Assembly: GCA_946894095.1 (NCBI GenBank)
Contig: OX335660.1
Location: 9,739,001 to 9,803,000 of the forward strand
DNA length: 64,000 nucleotides
Reading direction: 5' to 3'
Origin: Incurvaria masculella
Taxonomy: Eukaryota; Arthropoda; Insecta; Lepidoptera; Incurvariidae
Numbering within the stretch: the first letter of the stretch is position 1; the number at the start of each line of letters is the position of its first letter. The translations under genes were made by a program, and so were the position numbers. Under the pieces are notes generated by a model. That model was not told the DNA's origin, ran no database searches, and was given only the letters and a program-made list of their open reading frames with translations. Below, piece by piece: positions 33,223 to 44,588 of the stretch.

Positions 33223-33430
33223 TTATTAACCGACTTCAAAAAAGGAGGAGGTTATCAATTCGTCGGAATCTTTTTTTTTTTTTTTTTTTTTTTATGTATG
33301 TTCACCGATTACTCGAAGACCCCTGGACCGATTTGAAAAATTCTTTTTTTGTTCGAAAGGGTATACTTTCTAGTTGGTCCCATTTTTTTTTTATCAAAAT
33401 CGGTTCAGTAGTTTGGTACTTAACTATACC
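33223..33430 (+). repeat. AACCGACTTC dispersed repeat with poly-T
   Basis: TTATTAACCGACTTCAAAAA, GGAGGAGGTTATCAATTCG, a T-run of about 24 at 33269-33292, then ATGTATGTTCACCGATTAC, GGACCGATTTGAAAAATTC and AAAATCGGTTCAGTAGTTT. I recognise this as a common insect/lepidopteran dispersed repeat; its class is uncertain. Confidence 0.65.
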
Positions 33431-33900
33431 AACATCGAATTTCTTAACCCCGCGAACCCAGAAATGTGATTTTTTAGTTACAGTAGCTTTCTTTTCGGGT
33501 GAGATTGCACAGTATGAGAGGTTTTTTTTTACTTCAACTGTTGGGGGTATTCAAGGTGGTAAAAGAGGGCAAATTGTACACATTTCTATCTCTAGAGCCG
33601 CTGAACCCAGAAATTTCAGAGTATGTTTGTTTTAGATGGGAATGCTTAAGAAGAAAATATTTTTGGAAATTATACTATTAGGGGGGTAAAACAGGTCAAA
33701 ATGAACACATTTAGGCGAAAACCACTCATGTTGAGATCTCTGAAACCAATTATCCTCGAAACTTAAAATTTTCAGTGACTTCTTGTTAAGACGAAAAGGC
33801 TCGCTCACAACGGATTTTACAAAATTCAACTGTTAAGGGGGGATAAACGAGGCCGATATGTACACATTTTCATACAACTTAAACTTACGCAAGAAACAGA
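33431..33900 (+). repeat. Degenerate tandem array, period about 140-155 bp
   Basis: Three diverged units begin with CAACTGTTGGGGGTA (about 33535), ATACTATTAGGGGGGTA (about 33671) and CAACTGTTAAGGGGGGATA (about 33827). Each is followed by a variant of CAAATTGTACACATTT. AACCCAGAAATTTCAG-like pieces also recur at 33455 and 33604. Confidence 0.5.
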
Positions 33901-33968
33901 CTATCCGGAACGATGTAAGGATGAGAAATTCAGAAGCTCAGCGGTTCCGGTCATTCGTTGTTTTGTCT

Positions 33969-34074
33969 TTTTAGGGTTCCGTTCCCAAAGGACACCAACG
34001 GAACCTTATTACTAAGCTTCCGCTATCCGTCCGTCCGTCCGTCTGTCACAGCACTCTATCTCACGTGATCTCAT
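33969..34074 (+). repeat. GTTCCG-family dispersed repeat, copy 3 of 5 (truncated)
   Basis: TTTAGGGTTCCGTTCCCAAA, GGAACCTTATTACTAAGC, CCGCTATCCGTCCGTCCG, CTGTCACAGC. Only the first third of the family is present. Confidence 0.75.
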
Positions 34075-34304
34075 CGTATCAATTATCGTACGTATCAACC
34101 GTAAACTCATGAATCCAGATAGTTACCGGTCTACCTTTCGTCAGAAATGAGATTTCTTAATGGTTTCATTTCTGCTAATGCTCGTTCATTGTATTGCATT
34201 GTATTGTACATGTATGTATATCTTCTTTCCACTTTGTATGTGAAGTTGAGCAGGAGGGCTCGCCCACCTTGAGTCAAAAGTTACGCCACCACTAAAAAGC
34301 AAAA

Positions 34305-35407
34305 AATAAAATATTTTTAAATAAAAAAAGGACCGCCTTCAAAAAAACCGGAACTAAAAAGCAAAAAATAATTGGTTACTTTTAATTAATGTACGAAAAG
34401 CTATTTTAATTCTAACTAATTATGTACAATTTCTTAATTTTTAATCATCTTTTGAAGTCGGTGCCTTGGGTAGACGTTCTTTAAGGGCTGCAAGTAGTTA
34501 GATTAATATCACCTATGGCTAAGAAAGAAATATAAGTAGGTAGCTACTTACATTTACCTACTTGAATAAAACACAAAAACAAAAATTAAATAAACAAACA
34601 GGTCGGAAAAACGTATGAAAGTAGGAATTTAGGCAAGTACTTTGTAATTTAAATATGCCTTATACTTAAACTAAATACCTAACACAGTAAAAACAAAATA
34701 TTTACAAGAAAACCCTACGAATAAACCAATATAAAAACAATGACCACTTATATGATAAAGATTTAGGTAGGTGTAGCTTGTACTTTTTATTCTACCTAAA
34801 TACCTACACAACACAAAACAAAAAAAAACAAATATAAAAAAGAACAGAAAACAATAGTTAGCGACTTTGAGGTGTCTGCTCTCAACTACGTGTCAAAACG
34901 TGTGTGCGGTTAGTACATATCTCACCAATTTCGGCAGAAATCGTCTCGTTCAGACAACGATGTTGCAGGGAAGTACCAATCAACAAAGAGCAGCGAATTA
35001 ACGTACTCCTTTACCAGTGCGCGCCTTTATAAAGCCGAAAGTACTAATAATCGTTGAAACCCAATTTCAGTACGCTGCGCTGTATCGATATCAGCTTGCA
35101 CGTAAACCAACGCTAAGGGCATCTCCAGTTATGTCTGTGGACCAATCATTGCTGACTCAGGTTGTTTACGCTCTCGTAGACTTCGGGTGTGTTCGGCTGA
35201 AATAGTGTCTGTTCGGTCAGCAGCGTGCGAAGCGAACTCTACCCAAGGCACCGACTTCAAAAGATGATTAAAAATTAAGAAATTGTACATAATTAGTTAG
35301 AATTAAAATAGCTTTTCGTACATTAATTAAAAGTAACCAATTATTTTTTGCTTTTTAGTTCCGGTTTTTTTGAAGGCGGTCCTTTTTTTATTTAAAAATA
35401 TTTTATT
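34305..35407. mobile_element. 1.1-kb element with two perfect 170-bp inverted arms
   Basis: Left arm 34305-34474 and right arm 35238-35407 are the same length and, base by base as I read them, exact reverse complements (landmarks GGACCGCCTTC, CCGGAACT, GTACGAAAAGC, ATCATCTTTTGAAGTCGGTG, CCTTGGGTAGA). The 763-bp centre has no long open frame, so the element is non-autonomous. Long terminal inverted repeats suggest a Mutator-like or fold-back MITE. No target duplication is evident, and 19 bases of the left arm also recur just outside it (34291-34309). Identity of the arms implies a recent event, gene conversion, or an assembly artefact. Confidence 0.75.
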
Positions 35408-36107
35408 AATTACACACACAAGCCGAGAAAGATTTCGGCAGATACGGCATTAATGGTTTTTTCGGCTCGTTTATACAATGAAAGTGTAAGAAATATCCAT
35501 TAAGTGAACAGTTAATATCACCATTAAAAAGAGTTATTTTAAGATATCCATTTATAATGTTATTAACAGTTTTGTAGTTAAACTTCGTGATTAACGTTAA
35601 GTTTGATTTACAAGCGATGATTGTTATCCAAGCCAATGGTTTCTATGTTCTTGTGGACTAGCAACACTCTAATCAATTCGGTTATTAAGGCAGAAGCACA
35701 GCTAAAACGTGAAAAAGCGCCGAATGAAAAATATATGATTCGTACACGATTTTCTTTATTCCTTCCATTGTTGTAATTGTTTTATTCAACGGCTTCTGCC
35801 ACGCGACTGACTCTTTTTTAGCATGGTGAACATATCCCTTAGTCTAGTTCTCGCCTCAATAAAAATGATAGGTGCAAATATTTTACTTCACAAGCTGTCA
35901 AGCCTAGATTTTTTTAAAAAATTGATACAAATCTCATAAAAGTACGTTTGGTTCACACTTAGTGAACAAAAATAGTGTAGGTATCTGCTACAAAATAAAT
36001 AATAAGGAAATATTCTTTCGCTAAGCCGAAAAATATACCTTAAGTGCTTTTTAAGCGCGTCATTACTAAAAACTAATATTTTTTAATAAGATTTTATTTT
36101 AATAAAT
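35408..36107. other. No recognisable feature
   Basis: AT-rich, short chance frames only. Confidence 0.5.
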
Positions 36108-36188
36108 ATACGTTTTCGTACTAAGCAGGTACGTCGCTTAATCCAAGGAATGTGATATGTATGTATGTATAATCGACCGTGAAGCTCG
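36108..36188 (+). repeat. Repeat E fragment
   Basis: TACGTTTTCGTACTAAGCAGG, then ATCCAAGGAATGTGATATGT and TATAATCGACCGTGAAGC. It stops before the tRNA-Leu-like part. Confidence 0.65.
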
Positions 36189-36774
36189 AAAATACTCTAA
36201 AAAGAAGAAAATAAACTTTTAATTAAATCTTATCAATTATCCATCAACACTATCTATACTAAATAGTAATCAAATAAAAGTAATATAATAAAGTGGTTCT
36301 GCTTCGGCAGGCAAGATTTGACTTACCTAATTATGCAGGCTTGATAAAAAACTGTAAAAATGGTAAAACCAATCAAATCCAAGAAAAATATAGCAATACT
36401 TCCCTTCTATGGGACTTTAGACTTTTTTGATCGCTTCAGGGATATTCCATAACCCCAATTAAGTCTCAGGAGATCAACAGCGTGACTTAGTCCACTCTTT
36501 CGCCCCAAAAGCCGATATAATATGGTTAGCGGCATTCATGGAGATGAAGAAATTCACCTCCATGGCGGCATTTATATAGAGGCGGCCAAACCACCGCGCC
36601 GGGTTCGCATGGAACCGCGATACACCTTATAGAGCGTCTTTAGAGCGACATGTTGATCAATCTTCGTACATATTCAGGTGCAGCTCACAAGCGGCGCAAT
36701 CTGATTGCTTGTTCCCGTGTTCCGAATAATTGCCGGTGCATTTGATCGATGCATGCGTGCGGCAAAGCGTGCGG
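36189..36774. other. No recognisable feature
   Basis: AT-rich to 36460, then more GC-rich. An imperfect 12-bp inverted repeat (CATGGAGATGAA / TTCACCTCCATG) lies near 36538-36565. Confidence 0.4.
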
Positions 36775-36925
36775 CTTGCGCAATCTCGCGCTGCGTTAGA
36801 AACATCGAGCAAGGAAGGAAGGGAGTGGCGGCATACGCTGACGGTAGCGCCGGCAAGTCAGTTCGCTTACGATTTTGCTAATGTTCTCGAGTTCCGGCGA
36901 CACGTAAGAACACGTTAGGACATAA
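36775..36925 (+). repeat. Dispersed repeat D, copy 2 of 2
   Basis: Collinear with 1985-2135 (AGGAAGGGAGTGGC, GGTAGCGCCGGC, GTTCGCTTACGATT, CGACACGTAAGAACAC). Confidence 0.55.
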
Positions 36926-37144
36926 GTGCAGCTAACGCAAACGGGACTGTCCATCCTAGTATCTTCTCTCTGTTAACAATAAACAACGTGTTATCAATTT
37001 ACAGTCGCAGAAATATGAAAAACTAAATCACATTCTTGTTTTACAGGTCACTACCAAATATATCGTTACTCTGAGTAAATTGCCTCGTATGCTAATCCGA
37101 CACATGCGTGGGACATTGACTTAACACAGGCATGTAGCACAGGA

Positions 37145-37430
37145 GATGTATAGCCGTGCGACCGGTCACAGCAGTAGCTCAACTCAGGCGAGTTTTGAGA
37201 TAAATATACCTTCCCTCCATCGAGTGTCGGGATTGTTACTTAATTATTTGCGGAGCACTGCTGGTTCTGTTATTTAAAAAAAAAACGATTTCGAAGGACC
37301 ATTCGCGATAGTTCACCACCGCGAAACTAACTTAGAGTCCATGCAAGCGAAATGTGCCTGCACAGGTGCACGAAATCGGGACTTTGTATGGAGTTGAGCT
37401 ACTGGATGTAAGTCTTTATATGTTCTGTGC
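37145..37430 (+). repeat. Dispersed repeat C, copy 2 of 2
   Basis: Collinear with 14051-14344 but lacks the 12-bp hairpin; where that copy has the palindrome this one reads GAGTGTCGGGATTG. Confidence 0.65.
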
Positions 37431-39224
37431 ATGATAGTGTCCACAAACAATCCTAATATCGTGAAATTGTCATTGTAAAATTCGATGTATTCGCATACTT
37501 GTCTCCCACTGCTGTCTTCACACTGCTAGGCATTGAAAATAGTTACCTCTTTATTAACGCAATTTCTGTTTTACTTGTAACTTTCACCAAATAAAATAAT
37601 AAGAAATGTTTTTTCAACCGAACTTAGTAAAATGGATTTTTTACTTCGAAATAGGGTTTCATCTAAACTCAAATTGTCCGCCCTTAATTTCGGCATGGTT
37701 TTTCGATTTAGAAGTTTTTTCAGTATCTGAATTAAAATATTAAACTAAAAAATTTTATTTTATGAATGTCCTTCTAATTTATCTCATTTTGAACATAATG
37801 TTGGCGAGCGAAATGAAATAATGAAAACACCAATATACGGGGCAGGTATTGAATACATGACCTTTAGTATAAGAAGAAAGTCCTCGATCACTGATCTAGA
37901 AGTCGGAACAATTCGCTTATTTGGAGGGCTGAGGGTTTTTGGTAGAATAATCTGCAAAAACACATAATACGTCTGGGTAGGAACGTCTTATTTATTCCAA
38001 AAAATTAAAATGGCAAAAATAATAAAAAAAGAGTTTGAGATGAAAAAAAAATCGGGCAAAATAGGAATCCTGACTTTTATTTAATTTTAATATTAATTCC
38101 TGGCGACAATATTCAATCTTACGCGCGCAATTTTCAGTCCGCCTTCACAGGTAGTTTTCTGTCTACATTGTGATTCAAATTCAGATAAATATTCGATCAT
38201 TATAAAATCCTTGCTAACAACATTTTTAATGGCCCCCATACGGCGAAACAGGCTTAACTATGTAATACTCCTTAAACGTTAAGCGTTTCGTGCATATTTC
38301 AAAACTTTCATATCTAATCACCGTTTAAGTCGGCTCACATTTTTAACTACGGCCCGGCAAGAAGATTGCATGAAGAAACGGCGTGTCAACAGCGCCAATA
38401 AACATTTAGTTATCTCGCGTAGGATCTGCAACGAAAGCATAGCTACAGTCGTGTGGCGGGCGAGCGTCGAACACGGCCCGTCGGGCCTCATGCCGTGCTC
38501 GCTGGCTATTTCCTTTTATTTCTTCATTCGATAAATAATAAGAGTTATATAACAGGTTTCATTAGGACGCCTGTAAATCAAAGCTACCGGGAGCCTGACT
38601 CACTGCTGCTCTACCGTCAGCAGATATTTTCTTACGCGTTAATACATTTTTAGCTGTTTTATGGTTAGAAACACTACAGACTACCTAACCTATATAATTT
38701 AATTACCCGCTGCTCGTCTGTAAGCAGTGGCAAACGCTTTTGTAAACATATACGAAGTAGTACCTCTACTTACTAGTGAAGTTTCTGGCCAGTTCTTCTT
38801 CGCTGTGATTGTTGAACTGGCTTATAATAAAAATGATTATTTTGAGTGCATTACACTCCCTATGAATGATATATTAACAATAAACAATGCAACAATAACT
38901 AAGAGTGTGAGATGTAAAAGATGCAATGTAAGTTCTGTGTGAAAATAAGATTTTGAATAATGGAACATTGACAGCAAAACTGCTACACTGGTTAATGACC
39001 TAATTTCATAATTCTATTATGTAATCAATTGAATTTAGTTTGTTATGAGTTAATAATAACGCCGAAATATCACTAGAAGAATACTATTAGAATTATTCGA
39101 TATTTGAGTTTCAGGATCAGATATGCAATCTTCGATCTTGTCCTTTCTGCGTCTCCTCGCAGCTCCATTGCTGCTCCTGACATCTGAGTAACGCTCCGCA
39201 GTCTGCCTCATACATTTACCACAC
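37431..39224. other. No recognisable feature
   Basis: AT-rich, frames of at most about 70 codons with no recognisable domain. Confidence 0.45.
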
Positions 39225-39462
39225 CTTCTGTCATGGTATTAGCCCAACACACCACTTGGGAACTAGGTGCCATGCCAGGACCTTCCTTATATTGCACGGC
39301 TACATTGAACTGGACGGAACTACATTTAACGTGGAACCCGAACCACGGCCAGCCTCTCTCAACAGTCGAATGGTCACCCATCCAAGACCAGACCGGACCC
39401 AGCGTTGCTTAACTTCGGAGAGCGATCGCCGAAGTGTCGCGCCACTGGGCCATTGAGGCTGA
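39225..39462 (-). repeat. SINE with 5S-rRNA-like segment
   Basis: The left part is the usual SINE body (GGTATTAGCCCAACACACCA, CATGCCAGGACCTTCC, TTGAACTGGACGGAA). The right part on the minus strand reads CCGAAGTTAAGCAACGCTGG and CTTGGATGGGTGACC (39372-39420), the conserved 3' half of eukaryotic 5S rRNA, including the internal control region. Next to it is GGCCCAGTGGCGCGAC, similar to the tRNA-type head. It is thus a composite element with a 5S-like module (SINE3 type), not a 5S gene, because the first half of 5S is absent. Confidence 0.65.
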
Positions 39463-39890
39463 CTTCAGGGGCTGTTCCCAAAATACAGCTCAGTCGTTCC
39501 TTGTATGTTAGTCATTTAGATTAAATTAAAATTAATTTCATTTCAGTAATTTAAAAAAATATTTGCGTCGACACATACACACATTTTTACTTGCTTTTTA
39601 GAAGTTCTAAATGTTACTATAAGTACAAATATATTCTGTGATACTTATTCGTCAAATGTAGTAGTTTTTTTTTCTAACGCTCCATGCCCACTTGTTCAAC
39701 GGCTTCTACACTAAACAAGCCTTGAGCGAATATTCATCCCACGAAATAGCAGGTGATTTTCATCCACACACTTACACATATGCAACCCTTGCACAGAAGA
39801 TAACATGAAATGTGACCATACCAATAGTACATATTTATTAAATTAATTTTAATAAGTTAATTTTAAAGTAGTTAATAGTAAGTAAGTTAT
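39463..39890. other. No recognisable feature
   Basis: AT-rich spacer. Confidence 0.5.
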
Positions 39891-40079
39891 TGGATAAAGA
39901 GATGGTCGAAGCGGCAATGAAAAATTGTTCGTGTTTTCCATCCAGTTCAACGTAGCCGTGCTCATAAAGGGAAGGTCCTGGCATGGCACCTAATTCCTTC
40001 GGGAATGTGGTGTATTGGGCTCATATCATAACGGTAGTTGTGTGGGATTAGCCATCCATGTCAGGTCGCATAAAAAAAA
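39891..40079 (+). repeat. SINE 3' part with A-tail
   Basis: GATGGTCGAAGCGGCAATG, TTTTCCATCCAGTTCAACG, CTCATAAAGGGAAGGTCC, ATTCCTTCGGGAATGTGG, ATGTCAGGTCGCAT and a run of A. 5'-truncated, as expected for target-primed insertion. Confidence 0.8.
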
Positions 40080-41321
40080 ACTATGTTTTTATAATTAATG
40101 TGTCCCGGATTCCAGGGTGGATTCTAGAAAATATTATATTCGTTTAAAAAAGACACTTGCAAGACTACTGCTTAAACGAACAAATTTATTTTACTGACAC
40201 AAAAAATTGGAAAATTAGGCTAAATAACATCCATTAAGATTGAGAAACTAGACAACAATATTTAAGTTATTTATTTGAAATTACTTAAAGCGTGTAAGGA
40301 CAAAGTTATAAAATTGCCATAACTTCATTCCAGCATCGCCGGGTTACTAAAACTCGTAGGCAGTTGTTCAACTCACTGCTTTGGTTGAATTATAAGTAAC
40401 CAGCGAGGAGAGATAAGGTCGGAGGTTTTATGCTTTACAAATAATAGTTATGAAAGCTGATGAAAACTATATCGAAAAAGGCTCCCAGTCTTAATCTCCG
40501 TTCCATAGATTTTATTTTATTTCGCTTACTTATAGACATTCACATAAACTAAAACGTCCCATCATTTACCCGGAGAGGTGTACTGTAAAGCTTTTCCTCT
40601 ATACATTTCAATTACGCGCGCTAAGGACACATTTTAGTTCTTTGTTAGTAAAAGTCTCTCAGAGAGATCATGTGCACCAATCTGATTATTTTACTAACAA
40701 ACAATATAATCGAAATTTGTTATTTTTTCGCAATCTAAATTACTCAAGAATAATAGTAATAAAATGTATTTGTACGATAGCCTTTGAAATGTTTTTGTAA
40801 ATTCATATACATTTGAATTTTTAATATGTTGATGTCTGCTACTCGCCTCAACAGTCAAAGATGGAAATCAATACTGACACAAACTAAAATAAAAGCCAAC
40901 GTGTATAATTACAATACAAATTATACAATGCAGAAACCATTTACTCTAGAATAACCAGTGATATATTTTCTTATCCTACATACTACATTGACTTCAACGA
41001 ACGAAATAAAAGTTTATATAAGTCTTCACCACTTTTTATGTTTTACAATGTGGCTCAACGGTATTGCCTACTCCATGTCCATAGATGACTTCGGCAAACT
41101 TGATTGACGTCTCTGTGTTTAAATATTCTCTGTGTATTTTTGATAAAACGCTTACTTCTAAGTTGAGGGCAGAGTTGTTCGTTTATATTTTGTTAAGGCG
41201 CTAGGACTAGCCAACTACTCGCGCCATACAAATGCACTTTTTAACAAATGTAATAATATGTAGTGAAACGCTTCAGCAAATCCAAATAGAACTCCAGACT
41301 GATAATGGATTGTTAATATTT
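40080..41321. other. No recognisable feature
   Basis: AT-rich with short chance frames only. Confidence 0.5.
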
Positions 41322-41820
41322 TTGAAGTGAAAACTTCTTTAGCGGCGCTGAGCACTTTTTTTGGATGGGTAAAAACTTCCAAACTCGCGTCAGGGTCACG
41401 TGATGCTGATCGAAAAAGCGTAAGATTGAAGTGAAAACTTCTTTAGCGGCGCTGAGCACTTTTTGTTGGATGGGTAAAAACTTCCAAACTCGCGTCAGGG
41501 TCACGTGATGCTGATCGAAAAAGCGTAAGATTGAAGTGAAAACTTCTTTAGCGGCGCTGAGCAAACGATGGTGAAAAAGTCGTCGAAATTATGGATGAAA
41601 GTTGATTTTTCTAAGAGATAAAAATTAATGTAATATATAAATAAATAACGATATAATATTATGAATAATAACATGTAAATTGTCATATTTGTGTACGATA
41701 GCGCAATAAATAAACATTGTATTCTACCTCATAAATGATAGTATTTTTGTACTTATAATTAAACACAACGTTAATACTAAAGTTTTCACTTCTGCCGGCA
41801 CTCCCGGAGTGCTACCGGTG
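41322..41820 (+). mobile_element. Helentron/HINE-like element, copy 2 of 2
   Basis: Starts at GAAGTGAAAACTTC (41324). Units begin again at 41428 and 41533, giving a 104-105-bp period with AGCGGCGCTGAGCA, GGTAAAAACTTCC and GGGTCACGTGATGC in each. It then runs through an AT-rich flank to AAGTTTTCACTTC and the hairpin GCACTCCCGGAGTGC (41798-41812), ending ACCGGTG before a T-run. It is opposite in orientation to 5151-5900. The same structural reasoning suggests a Helentron-associated non-autonomous element. Confidence 0.65.
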
Positions 41821-42251
41821 TTTTTTTTTATTCCATCATTTATTTAAATAATAATAAAAATAAAAAAGTTGATTTTTCTCATTAGAAATCTGAAAGTAAT
41901 TCGATTTCTAGATATAAGCAAAAACAGCATATATGCATAAACAAAAAATTCCATTTGCTTTTAGATTTCTACATTTAGTCAAAAAAGTTCGGAAATGGAC
42001 ACCGTTTCCGCAATGTATTTTGTATAGAAAAAGGAAACATACATTAACGAAAATAATTCGATTCCTAGACAAGGAATCATATATTGTTAGAATGACACTT
42101 ATAATCGTCAGACTTAGTTAGTTAACTTGGGGTGCCTCGTTTAACTTTGCGATTTGGCTAGTACCAGGCCCTTAATGACTCCAGTACACTTTTGTTTCCT
42201 AATGTAATTTAAATACATTTTATGTAATACTAAAATGAAAAGGTACTCTTA
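41821..42251. other. No recognisable feature
   Basis: AT-rich, T-run at 41821-41829. Confidence 0.5.
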
Positions 42252-42402
42252 AAGATGGTCAAAGCGGTAATGAAAAATTATCCGTGTTTTCCATCCAGTT
42301 CAATGTAGCCGTGCACATACAATTTCGGAAAAGCAGTGTGTTGTACTAAATCACGACGATGGGAATGGTATTAGCCATCCATGTCCAGTTACTCAAAAAA
42401 GG
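42252..42402 (+). repeat. SINE 3' part, diverged
   Basis: AAGATGGTCAAAGCGGTAATG, TTTTCCATCCAGTTCAATG, TAGCCGTGC, TTAGCCATCCATGTCCAG, TTACTCAAAAAA. The body between TAGCCGTGC and the end is shortened. Confidence 0.7.
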
Positions 42403-44089
42403 TGCTCTGGCTTTGTGTCCTTGCGATAGAATATTTTGAGCTGTTCATTCCTCAGCTACACATTCCCATGCATAGCTGAGAAATCCTATACACTTTGAAT
42501 CAACCAATAAAATAATCAATGATGCTTCATAATTTATTGATGACCTCTTAACTAGTCGCAATGGTTCAAAACGCACGCATTGATTGGAGCCGTCCATTAA
42601 AAGCTAATCTAGTGACATCCACAGGTAACCAGGAAGCACAATCCTTACCCTTAATCCTGCACAGCTAATGAACATTTAACCCGTGTGGACCCCACCCCGC
42701 ACTTCGGCGTACGCCACTAAAGGGTTAATCTTGCGCGGTGGGGTTGCCACATAAATCATGCATAATGCTGCGTGTCGCCTCAGGGCTGCCACAAGTTTAT
42801 TTTATTTATTTTTGTCGAACGGAAATGTTTTTAATGCAACAAAAATTAAGATAAACATCTTTAAAATGTTAATACAAATGATTTAAAGTGTAGTTGAAGA
42901 AGTGCGGTAATAACCTTACATACAACATTTTTTGGTTACAAAAACTTTAAATCTAAGTTCGTTCACCTGCAACATGTTGGCTAATTTTGAGAATTTTCCG
43001 AGGTGTTTGAGTAATATTACAAATATAACGAAAATACGAAAGTGGTAAGAAATGCCGCTTTTTAACACACTAGAAGAAAAAGAAGTTAATCAATTCGACG
43101 TGTTTATGGATTTATTATAATTATTTCGTTCAGTCTTGGTCATGCATTTTTTTTTGTTTAGTTTAAAATTGCTCCCATAGAAAATCTCATAGAAAAATAA
43201 TAAGAATAGCATAGTAGACTACGAAGGTATAGTAAATTACCATATTCAAGCTAAAGAATATAAAAATAGGTTAATGTAAAAGTTTTGAGAATTTTAGTGC
43301 TGCATTTTTAAATCGGTTTAACATTAAATAAAAACTAATCAATATAAATTAAATACAAAATATTTTGATACCGCACAACTGAAAGGTCTTATTTTAAAGA
43401 TAACTGCGCAAACATTCCAATGCAATATACAACTCCGGGTAAAATATAAGTGTATTGTCGATGGCACAACCCTGTGCCGTTCAGTCTGCAGCAATAACTC
43501 ATATCGGTTGACACAGATGGCGTTGTTTAATGTCAAAACGGCCCATAGATTAAAGTCACCCATTATTTAACTATATTTTTTATGAATGCGCAAATAATAT
43601 GCATATCTCACTCCTTAGTCAAGGATACGCTTATCCTGGTCATCTCAGATATTAAATTATATTCTTAATTACAGAGTGCCAATCAAAACAATTTATTAAA
43701 TAGTTATTTATTATTTATCTACTTCTATATACGTATTTTACTATATTTACATGGAAATAAAATTAGTTAGATTTATTTGGCCACTAAAATAATTTTTTTA
43801 CAATACCGGCATGCTACAACCACACCTACTGGCATGGTATTAGCTCGAAACGCCACATTCCCTAAGGATAAATAAATATTCTACTAAAGGAGGAACAATG
43901 TGAGCTCTTTCTTACAGAATTAACGATACATTTCGACGACCTTGGCATATAATAAGTTTTAATCCATTAGAAAACTGATTATTTTCAAAATGTCATCATA
44001 ACATTAATGTAGATGACGCTGTTTTTAGCTCGAATAAAATGTGAAAGGGTAATGTTTAGTAGTAAGCTATTACTCGTACAGCGATGCTA
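42403..44089. other. No gene; one SINE scrap
   Basis: AT-rich; 43820-43880 resembles the CATGGTATTAGCCC...CCACATTCCC part of the SINE. Short frames only. Confidence 0.4.
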
Positions 44090-44195
44090 CTGGGTCCCAT
44101 GCCAGGATGTTTCCTCTCATTGAGCATGGCTACTTTGAACTAATCGGAAAACACGGAACCATTTCCATTATCGCTTTTACGAACTTTTATTCATA
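44090..44195 (-). repeat. SINE fragment
   Basis: GTCCCATGCCAGGATGTTTCC, ATTGAGCATGGCTAC, TTGAACTAATCGGAAAACAC and TTATCGCTTTTACG follow the minus-strand body in order, diverged. Confidence 0.55.
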
Positions 44196-44237
44196 AACTC
44201 ACTTACTGATTTGTGTACCTTAATCTGTTGATCTGAC

Positions 44238-44588
44238 TTAAGAACGGCCCGTAAGCTATGTTCCCCATACAAACGTAGTTTACTAATAATTTGGAAACCG
44301 CTATTCCAATTAAATTGATATTTAATATCTAATATCAGGTAACAAATATCTGTGTCTGCATGCTTTTGTTTTTTTGAAAAATCCAAACCGAATGAAATGA
44401 AAGCAAAAAGAAAATCTTCATACGAATTTTGTTTTATCTATGGTTTGACCCAGAATACATTACACAGATATTTGTAGCCTAATATTAGATACCAAATATC
44501 AAGTAAGTTGGAACATTGGTTTTCAAATGATTAGTAAACTACGTTTGTATGGGAGGCGAAATTTCAGATGCTTACGGGCCGACCTTAA
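44238..44588 (+). mobile_element. TTAA-flanked fold-back MITE, copy 1 of 2
   Basis: Starts TTAAGAACGGCCCGTAAGC and ends GCTTACGGGCCGACCTTAA. The inverted ends extend inward (CATACAAACGTAGTTTACTAA versus its complement near 44525-44555, then GGAAACC versus GGTTTTC). No open frame. TTAA on both sides again points to piggyBac-type target preference, but the termini differ from the 550-bp family. Confidence 0.75.

Noticed and set aside
36290..36325. U6-snRNA-like start (GGTTCTGCTTCGGCAGG)
   Set aside because: Only about 15 bases resemble the U6 5' end; the following conserved ATATACTAAAATTGG is absent.
39372..39420. 5S rRNA gene
   Set aside because: Only the 3' half is recognisable and it is joined to a SINE body.
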